DNA of 64,000 nucleotides from Roseihalotalea indica (GTDB lineage Bacteria; Bacteroidota; Bacteroidia; Cytophagales; Cyclobacteriaceae): positions 159,790 to 223,789 of the forward strand of contig NZ_JAINFL010000010.1 of NCBI RefSeq assembly GCF_022458895.1, given 5' to 3'. The notes beneath the pieces are model-generated. The model saw only the letters and a program-made list of their open reading frames with translations. It was not told where the DNA came from and made no database searches. Positions 35,976-44,211 of the stretch are shown here, one piece after another (position 1 is the first letter of the stretch; every line of letters starts with the position of its first letter). Made by a program: the position numbers and the translations under genes.

Positions 35976-37667
35976 TTAGTGTACAGATGCTTCTCCTGCT
36001 CCGCGAGGGTAGCGGATGTCTTCTACGATGTCTTGCACCTCGGCGGGCGGTGCTTCGGTGAACTGGCAGACAATAACGGATACTACGAAGTTAATGAGCA
36101 TGCCAACGGTGCCAAAACCTTCGGGCGAGATGCCAAACCACCAGTCCTCTTCGGTTCCTCCTCCGAACAAGCCAAACTTGAACTTAAGAATATAGAAAAG
36201 CATGATAGACAACCCAACGATCATTCCCGAGATTGCGCCCTCACGATTCATCCGCTTGTAAAAGATACCCATGATGATGGCCGGAAAGAAGGATGCAGCG
36301 GCCAACCCAAAGGCCAATGCTACTACGGCGGCCACGAAATCGGGTGGGTAGATTCCGAAGAAGCCAGCAATGATAACGGCTACTGCCGCCGCTCCTCGAG
36401 CTGCCATCAGTTCTCCCTTTTCAGATATATCGGGATTCAGTTGTTTCTTGATCAGATCGTGGGCAATGGAAGTGGAAATCACCAGCAGCAGCCCGGCTGC
36501 TGTAGAAAGCGCCGCGGCTAACCCTCCGGCTGCCACCAGGGCAATGACCCAGTTGGGTAGTTTCGCGATCTCCGGGTTGGCCAGCACCATAATATCCTGA
36601 TCGGCGACAAATTCATTCTGTTCGGCATCTGCCAGGTATTGTACCCGTCCGTCCCCATTTTTATCCTCAATGGTAATGAGCCCCGTTGCCTGCCAGTTGC
36701 TCACCCAGGTAGGCAAGTCGTTTACTGCCACATTAGACACAGAGTTGATCATATTGGTCCGTGCAAAGGCTGAGATGGCGGGGGCCGTGGTGTACAGAAT
36801 CGCAATAAAGACCAGAGCGTATCCGGCAGAAACCCGGGCATCGCGCACCCGGGGCACGGTAAAGAACCGAACAATCACGTGAGGCAATCCGGCCGTTCCA
36901 ACCATCAATGCTGCCGTAATACAGAACACATCCATCACCGACTTACTACCGTTGGTATAAGCCGCAAACCCCAATTCCTGATTCAGGCCATCCAGTCGAT
37001 CCAGCAGAAAAGTATCAGTACCTTCCAGCGTGCCTCCAAAACCTAGCTGCGGAAAGATATGCCCCGTCATTTGAATAGAGATGAAGATGGCTGGCACCAT
37101 AAAGGCAAAGATCAACACACAGTACTGGGCTACCTGGGTATAGGTAATGCCCTTCATGCCCCCTAGCACAGCATAGAAAAATACAATGGCCATCCCGATA
37201 ATCACTCCCCAGGTAATATCCACTTCCAGAAAACGGGAGAATACAACCCCTACTCCCCGCATTTGTCCGGCTACATAGGTAAAGGAAACAAACAAAGCAC
37301 ACACGACTGCCACCGTACGGGCAGTGTTGGAATAGTAACGATCACCGATGAAATCAGGCACGGTGAACTTACCAAACTTGCGGAGATAAGGGGCGAGTAG
37401 CAATGCCAGCAGCACATAGCCGCCAGTCCAGCCCATCAGGTATACCGAGCCATCGTAACCCATGAAGGAAATGAGTCCGGCCATGGAGATAAAGGAAGCG
37501 GCCGACATCCAATCGGCAGCGGTTGCCATACCATTGGCTAATGGAGACACTCCGCCCCCAGCCACATAAAAATCTTTAGTAGAACCGGCTCGCGACCAGA
37601 TCGCAATACCGATATAAATAGTGAAGGTGATGCCTACGAGAATATACGTCCAAACTTGAACATCCAT
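35976..37667 (-). CDS. actP: Sodium:solute symporter, cation/acetate symporter type
   Basis: 563 residues and about 13-14 helices of the SSS family. The N-terminus (DFYVAGGGVSPLANGMATAADWMSAASFISMAGL) and GGMKGITYTQVAQYCVL are diagnostic for the ActP/YjcG branch. The loop around 300-360 (ITIEDKNGDGRVQYLADAEQNEF) is an extended hydrophilic insertion common in Bacteroidota members. It lies between the DUF4212 and acs genes, so acetate (or another short-chain carboxylate) with Na+ is the likely cargo. Confidence 0.92.
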   Translation of the reverse strand: MDVQVWTYILVGITFTIYIGIAIWSRAGSTKDFYVAGGGVSPLANGMATAADWMSAASFISMAGLISFMGYDGSVYLMGWTGGYVLLALLLAPYLRKFGKFTVPDFIGDRYYSNTARTVAVVCALFVSFTYVAGQMRGVGVVFSRFLEVDITWGVIIGMAIVFFYAVLGGMKGITYTQVAQYCVLIFAFMVPAIFISIQMTGHIFPQLGFGGTLEGTDTFLLDRLDGLNQELGFAAYTNGSKSVMDVFCITAALMVGTAGLPHVIVRFFTVPRVRDARVSAGYALVFIAILYTTAPAISAFARTNMINSVSNVAVNDLPTWVSNWQATGLITIEDKNGDGRVQYLADAEQNEFVADQDIMVLANPEIAKLPNWVIALVAAGGLAAALSTAAGLLLVISTSIAHDLIKKQLNPDISEKGELMAARGAAAVAVIIAGFFGIYPPDFVAAVVALAFGLAAASFFPAIIMGIFYKRMNREGAISGMIVGLSIMLFYILKFKFGLFGGGTEEDWWFGISPEGFGTVGMLINFVVSVIVCQFTEAPPAEVQDIVEDIRYPRGAGEASVH

Positions 37668-37798
37668 AATGAAGATAGATTGTTGATTGAGATGGTTAGT
37701 TATAGAAAATGAGTGAAACCGACACAGCGCGGATTTGAAGGATAGCGTGAGTGAATAAATCAGAAAGCTTCATTTTGCTACTGTTCACCCATTCGTTT

Positions 37799-38092
37799 TT
37801 ATTTTTCGTCTACATCAAATTCACGATCCAGGCGGTTCATGAGCCAGACGTAGATAAAGATGAGAATAACGAATACGTAAATAGAACCTTGCTGGGCAAA
37901 CCAGAAACCCAGCTTAAACCCACCAATTTGGATGGCATTGAGTTGTTCAGCGAAGATAATACCGCAACCATAGGATACTATGAACCAGACACAAAGAAGG
38001 ATAAGTAGATACCTGACGTTTCGCTTCCAGTAGTTTTGCAGATTTCGAGATGGCGCAGGTTCTTCGGGAGAAGAATGAGTAGGTTGAGACAT
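37799..38092 (-). CDS. DUF4212 small membrane subunit of the acetate symporter
   Basis: 97 residues and two transmembrane helices (about 26-50 and 64-86) with the family pattern YWKRNVRYLLILLCVWFIVSYGCGI and GFWFAQQGSIYVFVILIFIYVWLMNRLDREFDVD. DUF4212 proteins are always found directly upstream of SSS-family symporters, as here, and are thought to be a small partner subunit. First gene of the DUF4212-actP-acs unit. Confidence 0.92.
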   Translation of the reverse strand: MSQPTHSSPEEPAPSRNLQNYWKRNVRYLLILLCVWFIVSYGCGIIFAEQLNAIQIGGFKLGFWFAQQGSIYVFVILIFIYVWLMNRLDREFDVDEK

Positions 38093-38224
38093 AGGTTAGT
38101 ATTAGGATAATATAAATCAGCCAGTAATTTATAAAACTTAGGCGCACGAACTGCACTTTGTCATATAAAATCCGGCTGAATTTTACCTGATACTCAAAAT
38201 TTCTACGTCTATAGGCTGAAAAGG

Positions 38225-41200
38225 CTATTTACGCTGGAGCCACTCCATAATACCTTTGAGACTGGAAGAAATATCTTCCATGGTTTCAACCGCCTGTCCC
38301 ATCCCATTTTGCCCGTAGTTTTTGGTACGCTGTTGCTTCTGAAAAACGGACTTGATAGCATCCCAACGTTGCTGATCCGATTCGTTCAGCGCCTTATGCA
38401 GTTCTTTGAATTTCAGTAAATTGGCTTCGGCGCCGGAAGTTAGGGTTTGGGCTTCGTTTTCGTAATGGGTATTGATAAGCGTTTGTAATTCCTGCTCATT
38501 CATAATGGGCATCACCTTTTCAGCCATCTTATTCATATCCCGATAAGAACCCTGCAATTTGAAAGGCGGTTCAGTGCGGTAAGCATCGGCCTGGGCCGCC
38601 GAACGAATATACTCCTGATTCACGGTAAGCACCGTATCCCGAATCACCAACATCTTTTGTAGTACCGAAACGTATTCCCGCACTTCTTCAGCCGAATGAT
38701 TGGCTTCAAACTGTACTCCATCCTGGGAACCGGACTGGGCAATTTTCACCAAAGTATACACATCGGCCTGACTCTTGGTAGCCAGCTTCCCAAGGATGGC
38801 GTTGGAGGTTAAACTGTTTTCCAAATAGCTGAGCTTGAAGGCATCGGCAGAGTCGCCAATGATATCACCCAGATTATAAATATCGGCCCGGTTGGCCAGC
38901 ATATCCGGGATTTGAAACTTATCACCACTTTCTGTGTAGGGGTTGCCCGCCATCACCACGCATACTTTTTTACCCCGGAAGTCATAGGTTTTGCTGCGGC
39001 CTTTGTACACGCCTTCAATTTTGCGCTGCGCATCACAGAGGGAAATGAATTTTTGTAGGAATTCGGGATTGCAATGCTGAATATCATCCAGATAGATCAT
39101 CACGTTATCACCCATTTCAAAGGCCAGATTCAGCTTCTCCAGTTCTTCCCGGGCACCAGCATTGGTGGCCTGCGCCGGATCTACCGAAGTCACCTGATGC
39201 CCGATAGCCGGACCATTGATTTTCATAAAGACCAGTCCGAGCCGATTGGCTAGGTACTCCATCAGGGTAGTTTTTCCGTAACCGGGGGGAGAGATCAGCA
39301 GCAACATTCCCATCAAATCGGTACGTTTGTTTTCACCAGTTGAGCCGATCTGCTTGGCCAGGTTTGAGCCGATTAGTGGCAGGTACACCTGATCAATCAG
39401 CCGGTTGCGGACGAAGGAGGACATCACGCGAGGTTTAAATTCCGATAAGCGTAATTCTTCGACAAACTGTTCCGCCAGGATACGCTTACGTTGCTGATAG
39501 GCGCGAAACGTCGGTACCGCCTGCTGATGAAAATGCTGGAGTCTCTGAAAGAAAGATTGATACTGTAAGGTATATACACCTTCGGTCAATATTGGATGAT
39601 TGCCCTGCATCTTTCCCAGTTCAGCAACCAGTGAGGCCTCCCCTACCGATGGGTTCGCCTGAGGATCAAACAAGAGCCAGGCAGCCTCAGAAACGAAATC
39701 AGTGTCCGTATGCGTTTGCATTACGTAGGAGTGTAACCACTTACGAATCAGTGCATACTGCATCCAGGGTTGGTCAGTCAGATTCTTGACAGATTGCTCA
39801 TAGCCCTTTTTTGCCTTTTGCTTCTCCAGGTATTTTCCAAAACTTTCTTTAAGCTCAATAGCCTGTTGGTCAACTCGGAAATGATCATCATTGATTAGCT
39901 CGAGGAATAAATATTCACTTGCTTCTGCCACTAGTTTGACATCAAACAAGGACGTCTTTTCAATAAGATCACTGATAGCAGATTCTATCTGCCTAAGTAC
40001 CGGATCAAATTCTTTGGTATGCGGAAATACCTGAAGAATGGCTCCGGATCCTTTCAGTTGATAGTTCAACAGTTGTTTACTATCCTTATCCAGGTGATAC
40101 TGCCAGCACAACATTGCACAGGTTCGGGCTTCCGAAGAATACCGCAGTAACCCTGCTTGCTCATGGATGATAGCCAGTTGCTGAATTATCCGGGCAGCGT
40201 CCTGATCGTGTACTCCTTTTACATAGCCCTCATCGTAGCGCGAGGCCATGAATTGTTGTACATAAGTCAACATCTCATCCATTGGTATTTCCGCTAGCTG
40301 AGACAGGGCAACAACATCTTCCTGGGTACCGGAGCGAGAAGCTTCAAATAGCTGATAGGCCAGATACTCGGCCCGGTATACTTCCTCATTTTCAGAGATC
40401 AGGGATTGCTGCCAGTAAGGTTGATAGGAGATGATTTCGGCATCCGTCACTTTTTCGTAAAAGCTGGTTCCGGTGATGTGATAGAAAAGGTGCTCATTTT
40501 TTACCACGGTGGTCAAAGCAACTTCGGCGGTGTTGACCGAGAAGCTATGATTACCAAGGCGAATGACCTGCGCGCCATCTACGTAAAGTTCATTCCGGTC
40601 TTTTAGCTGACGTAAGGCATCCTCCTTGGTAGACTTTAAGCGGCTTTGTACATCGTCGGCTTTTACGGTATCACCCACTGTCTGTAGTTCGGCAATGATG
40701 CTACGCACTTTTTCCACCATCAAATCCGAAGCAAAATATCCGTTTAGCTCCGTGGGCGAGGAAAAGCTTGCCAGACGATTTTGTACTGCTTTCAGAATGC
40801 GATCGGCCGATTGTAGCAAAGCATTGGCTCGCTGGTTTCGAGCTTCAATTAACTGCACTTTGCGGGTTTCGAAAGCATTGTATACCTCTTCCCGCAATTC
40901 TCCGATCTGGGATAGCATTTCCGGGAACTCTACAAACTTTCCTTCCAGCTCCTCCAGTTGCACCATCAGCTTGTTCTGATACTCTTCCGTTTTTTCGGGC
41001 GTATCCGCTACATCCAGGTAGTTGATCAGGGCCTGACGGATCAGTTTGGATTGCGCGTGGAATTCAGCTTTTCCTTCTTTCCCGAGCAGTTCTTTCCGTT
41101 TTCGTTTCAGATGGGCTTTCACCTTATTCAGCTCGGAAAAGATCACCGAAATACGATCGATGATCTGCGTAGTCTGGGTAGCATCCTCAATGGTCAGGTT

Positions 41201-43114
41201 GCTAACGACCTCCATAAGCATTTCCAGTTCACCGGAAAACTTGGTCACCTGCTTCTCCAGCTCCTGAATATCCACGACTTTCTTTACCTCCTCAATACTC
41301 TGCTCAAAATTATTGACCTGAGTCGTATAAGGGCTTAGCGCGTCATCTCGTAATAAGAAACTTACGGTGTCCTTGGCGGTACGCTCGGATACATCAGCCA
41401 GGGTCTTTTCGTATTGTTCTACTTTTGCGGCATCTACATAGCGTAGCTCCTTTAAGGAGATCACCTCGCCCCGCTTCCCGCGTAGCTGGGCTAGGGAGGT
41501 CACAAACTCCTGAATATGCTTTTTGGGTTGGCTCTTCAGTTCTCGCAATAGCTGATCAACTGCCTGGGTAGTACTGGCGACCTCCTCTTTGGTATTTTTA
41601 CGAAGACTTACGACTTTTTCGTATTCTTCAATAGCCGTTGCAGCAATGTCTCGAATGGTGAGTAGTGGCTCCTGTAGGTTTTGAGCTTCCGCACTATTCA
41701 ACCAATAGTAGGCATCCAGCAAAGTAGTAGCCTGCCGTTGCAGATCAACATACAGGTTTTGGTAGTTTTCCCCTTTATCAATCAGGGTAAGCAAGGCCTG
41801 GCATTCGGCCATGGCTCGCACAATATCTTTGTTACCTATTTTATAGAGGAATGAATCACTCTGCGAAGAGAGTACGTAGTTCGGGCCTACAAACGGGGTT
41901 TGCCAGATACGAATAACGTGGTGTTTTTTGGGCTCATGATCTGAGTTAAAATAGCACAGCTCGCCACTTTCAAAGATCGCATAACCGTGCCCCACAATCG
42001 GAGTAGCCATCTCCTGATTGATCAGGTTGTACAGCAGTAACTGGTATAAGCCCTGCTCCCGGTTGTAAAAGACATACAGAAAATCCTCTCCGTTGGAGGA
42101 AGGAATGGTTTTCTCATACACCAGCGTCTCCAGATCAAGGTCAAAGGCTTTAAACTCTCCGGTTTGCAGATAATAGCCATTAGGAAACAGAATTCCCTGA
42201 TCGTCAGGTAGCACAATGCAGGCTTCCTCGATGGCATCAATCCGACGGGCTTCCTGTAATTTGGCATTATAGGCAATGTACCGATAGGCTTTCTCCTGAT
42301 ACGGACGAATTTTCAGTAATACAATATTATCCTGCACCGCATAGTAAACTTCGGCATCGTCCAGGGTTTGGTCAGCATCGTCTACAGGCTCCCGGTAAAC
42401 TCCCTGCCCGGCATCGGTATTGTCTTCTACTTTGAGTGTCAGATCGCCGCCGAGTGTATCCACAAAGACCCGGTCGGCGATGGAGATATGCGGGTGCTTT
42501 CCGGAGCGATGATCATCTCTCGTGGCTCGTTTCCAGCGGAAGGCGTGCTGTGCCGGCACGGAGATTTCGTGCTCGCTGCGATTATCCCGATAGACCAGTT
42601 CCTCTCCTTTGATTTCCCACTTAAAGGCTTTGATATCACTGGCACTTTTGCCAATCTGAAATATCATGTAGACGAAAGGCTCGCTCAGTACGAAGCGGAC
42701 AAACTTGGTGTCTTTATAATATTTGTATAGCTTTTGAAAATCGTCCTGAAAGGTAGAATTGCTGATTAGCGTATGATCCAGCTCGTGGAAGCTGTGATCC
42801 CGGTAGGTATAGAGGCTAAAAACATCCGATAGTTCTACTTGGGTTTTCAAGCCCAAATGTACATTGTATCCGAAAATGAAGTTATTACCTACCGGTACCA
42901 TGTCGTATGGTATGCAGTTGTGGATTGTGTGGATGCGCTCGGTGGCAATGAGGGTGGTTTCGATGGCACCGAAAACGTCTTTACGCGCTTCGTTGAGCTT
43001 TGCTAGACGATCCTGCAAGTCGGTAGCACTTTGTCCTAAACGGTTTTTTAGGATTTCGTAGGTGCCGCTTTCCAGGGTGGTGGAGGTTTTATCTTTGTGT
43101 TGTTGTTCAGACAT
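38225..43114 (-). CDS. Giant DUF3686-type AAA+ ATPase ("DNA repair ATPase") of the PspA/flotillin locus
   Basis: 1629 residues. N-terminal DUF3686-like region (about 1-450) is beta-rich with many aromatic residues (NFIFGYNVHLGLKTQVELSDVFSLYTYRDHSFHELD). Long coiled-coil-rich middle, about 450-1230. AAA+ module near 1260-1500 has Walker A PPGYGKTT near 1280, Walker B DNVMIYLDDIQH near 1340, a sensor-1-like CVVMAGNPYTE and DMLANRADIYNLGD. The tail (about 1500-1629) is helical. The family label refers to an old annotation; what the genomic association shows is a link to PspA, flotillin and NfeD-like proteins, so a membrane-stress role is more likely than DNA repair. It is separated from the upstream genes of the locus by 237 bp holding three hairpins. 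Confidence 0.8.
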   Translation of the reverse strand: MSEQQHKDKTSTTLESGTYEILKNRLGQSATDLQDRLAKLNEARKDVFGAIETTLIATERIHTIHNCIPYDMVPVGNNFIFGYNVHLGLKTQVELSDVFSLYTYRDHSFHELDHTLISNSTFQDDFQKLYKYYKDTKFVRFVLSEPFVYMIFQIGKSASDIKAFKWEIKGEELVYRDNRSEHEISVPAQHAFRWKRATRDDHRSGKHPHISIADRVFVDTLGGDLTLKVEDNTDAGQGVYREPVDDADQTLDDAEVYYAVQDNIVLLKIRPYQEKAYRYIAYNAKLQEARRIDAIEEACIVLPDDQGILFPNGYYLQTGEFKAFDLDLETLVYEKTIPSSNGEDFLYVFYNREQGLYQLLLYNLINQEMATPIVGHGYAIFESGELCYFNSDHEPKKHHVIRIWQTPFVGPNYVLSSQSDSFLYKIGNKDIVRAMAECQALLTLIDKGENYQNLYVDLQRQATTLLDAYYWLNSAEAQNLQEPLLTIRDIAATAIEEYEKVVSLRKNTKEEVASTTQAVDQLLRELKSQPKKHIQEFVTSLAQLRGKRGEVISLKELRYVDAAKVEQYEKTLADVSERTAKDTVSFLLRDDALSPYTTQVNNFEQSIEEVKKVVDIQELEKQVTKFSGELEMLMEVVSNLTIEDATQTTQIIDRISVIFSELNKVKAHLKRKRKELLGKEGKAEFHAQSKLIRQALINYLDVADTPEKTEEYQNKLMVQLEELEGKFVEFPEMLSQIGELREEVYNAFETRKVQLIEARNQRANALLQSADRILKAVQNRLASFSSPTELNGYFASDLMVEKVRSIIAELQTVGDTVKADDVQSRLKSTKEDALRQLKDRNELYVDGAQVIRLGNHSFSVNTAEVALTTVVKNEHLFYHITGTSFYEKVTDAEIISYQPYWQQSLISENEEVYRAEYLAYQLFEASRSGTQEDVVALSQLAEIPMDEMLTYVQQFMASRYDEGYVKGVHDQDAARIIQQLAIIHEQAGLLRYSSEARTCAMLCWQYHLDKDSKQLLNYQLKGSGAILQVFPHTKEFDPVLRQIESAISDLIEKTSLFDVKLVAEASEYLFLELINDDHFRVDQQAIELKESFGKYLEKQKAKKGYEQSVKNLTDQPWMQYALIRKWLHSYVMQTHTDTDFVSEAAWLLFDPQANPSVGEASLVAELGKMQGNHPILTEGVYTLQYQSFFQRLQHFHQQAVPTFRAYQQRKRILAEQFVEELRLSEFKPRVMSSFVRNRLIDQVYLPLIGSNLAKQIGSTGENKRTDLMGMLLLISPPGYGKTTLMEYLANRLGLVFMKINGPAIGHQVTSVDPAQATNAGAREELEKLNLAFEMGDNVMIYLDDIQHCNPEFLQKFISLCDAQRKIEGVYKGRSKTYDFRGKKVCVVMAGNPYTESGDKFQIPDMLANRADIYNLGDIIGDSADAFKLSYLENSLTSNAILGKLATKSQADVYTLVKIAQSGSQDGVQFEANHSAEEVREYVSVLQKMLVIRDTVLTVNQEYIRSAAQADAYRTEPPFKLQGSYRDMNKMAEKVMPIMNEQELQTLINTHYENEAQTLTSGAEANLLKFKELHKALNESDQQRWDAIKSVFQKQQRTKNYGQNGMGQAVETMEDISSSLKGIMEWLQRK

Positions 43115-43351
43115 GGTTTGGCAATTTCTTCAAGTGGCTTATTTTCTTGAATTCGTTAGATATGGTATGTTCAGATGGTACTACGAAAATCCCTCTTTAA
43201 CTGAATCATACTTGTTTAATCTTCTTGTTGGCAGCCCTCAAGCCGGGCGGGCTCATCCTTTTTCCATCGATGAAAAAGGATGCAAAAAATCTAGGAAAGC
43301 TTGAAACTCACTTCGTTCGGACAGCAAGCTTTCCCTTAACTCATTAGAAAA
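43115..43351. repeat. Hairpin-rich intergenic element upstream of the AAA+ ATPase gene
   Basis: Three inverted repeats are stacked in about 100 bp: GCCC...GGGC near 43233-43252; CATCCTTTTTC (43254-43264) with its exact complement at 43272-43282 around a CATCGAT loop; and GGAAAGCTTG (43294-43303) with CAAGCTTTCC (43325-43334). No T run follows in a terminator-like way on the minus strand. It may be a dispersed repeat element or a structured leader controlling the ATPase gene. Confidence 0.7.
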
Positions 43352-43624
43352 TTATCCATTAAATACATACCATAAACTAAAGGTAATTATTAGTAGTCCT
43401 ATGACAACAGCATGGGCTAGCCACTTTTCTTTTCTTCTTTGGTAGATGCGTTCGGTACGCCATTGTTTTAGTGCTTCGTAGTTTGTACTACGGCTGGTTC
43501 GCTCACCTAGATTGGTCACGTAGTAATCTTTCATGCACTCGAATGTGCCTTTTCGTCTGAGTAGAGCCCGATTGTCTTCGTAGCTCTTTTTCATGGCACT
43601 GATAACACCGCTTGCTCCCATCAT
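43352..43624 (-). CDS. Small single-pass membrane protein of the psp/flotillin locus, 90 aa
   Basis: Basic, charged cytoplasmic part (MMGASGVISAMKKSYEDNRALLRRKGTFECMKDYYV...) and one C-terminal helix (HAVVIGLLIITFSLWYVF). No family recognised. It is 28 bp downstream of the 164-aa gene and probably co-transcribed with it. A C-tail-anchored topology would suit an adaptor between the soluble ATPase or PspA and the membrane. Confidence 0.65.
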   Translation of the reverse strand: MMGASGVISAMKKSYEDNRALLRRKGTFECMKDYYVTNLGERTSRSTNYEALKQWRTERIYQRRKEKWLAHAVVIGLLIITFSLWYVFNG

Positions 43625-43652
43625 GGCTTTGGTTATTTATTTTTATGACTGA

Positions 43653-44147
43653 TTATTTCTCGTGGAAAAGTCCGTATTGACTATCTTCCAATTCATGCGC
43701 TTCTATGCTGTTGGATGTGATGACGACTTCTTGGTCGGAGGGTAGTACAATCTCGCAATACCCGGCTAGAGAATGGGCTGATAACTTGCTCCCTGTGTTC
43801 ACGGGCATAGATTCACCTTCCGTGTACTGTACCTGCAACAGCGATCCTTTTCTATTAGATATTTCCAGCAGATCGTCCTGATGATACAAGTGCACCTGAG
43901 CAGTATAATCGTCTAAGGTATACCGTAGATCCATTGATAAATCCAGGGATGCATACTGTACCGAAAAGCCTGCTGAAACGGCAAACAATGGATCTGTTGT
44001 ATCAGCGACAGCACTGGCTTTAGGTTGATTTTCTCCCTTACCGATCAAACGATCTTCAATGCCTGATGAAAGCCATAAAATAGCAATCGGGATACATACC
44101 CATAAGATACTGAATGGCTTATATGTGTTTAAAAATTTACGCATCAC
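43653..44147 (-). CDS. Membrane-anchored beta-rich hypothetical protein of the psp/flotillin locus, 164 aa
   Basis: One N-terminal helix (about 13-29, PFSILWVCIPIAILWL) followed by an extracytoplasmic domain of about 120 residues rich in beta strands (FSVQYASLDLSMDLRYTL, AGYCEIVLPSDQEVVITSNSIEAHELE). The last part weakly recalls the Toastrack/DUF4097-type beta-repeat found with other PSP systems, but I cannot assign it. A terminator lies just upstream, so it probably starts a new transcript or depends on readthrough. Confidence 0.55.
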   Translation of the reverse strand: MMRKFLNTYKPFSILWVCIPIAILWLSSGIEDRLIGKGENQPKASAVADTTDPLFAVSAGFSVQYASLDLSMDLRYTLDDYTAQVHLYHQDDLLEISNRKGSLLQVQYTEGESMPVNTGSKLSAHSLAGYCEIVLPSDQEVVITSNSIEAHELEDSQYGLFHEK

Positions 44148-44156
44148 ATTGTCAGT

Positions 44157-44195
44157 TTAAAAAGAGCGCAGCCGAATGTTAATCCGGACTGCGCC
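44157..44195 (-). terminator. Terminator between the flotillin and 164-aa genes
   Basis: On the minus strand GCGCAG-T-CCG pairs with CGG-CTGCGC around a 10-nt loop (plus coordinates 44166-44194), followed by CTTTTTAAAC. It lies 17 bp past the flotillin stop codon and splits the locus into two transcription units or attenuates the distal part. Confidence 0.75.
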
Positions 44196-44211
44196 GTGAG
44201 TGTAGGGGTGA

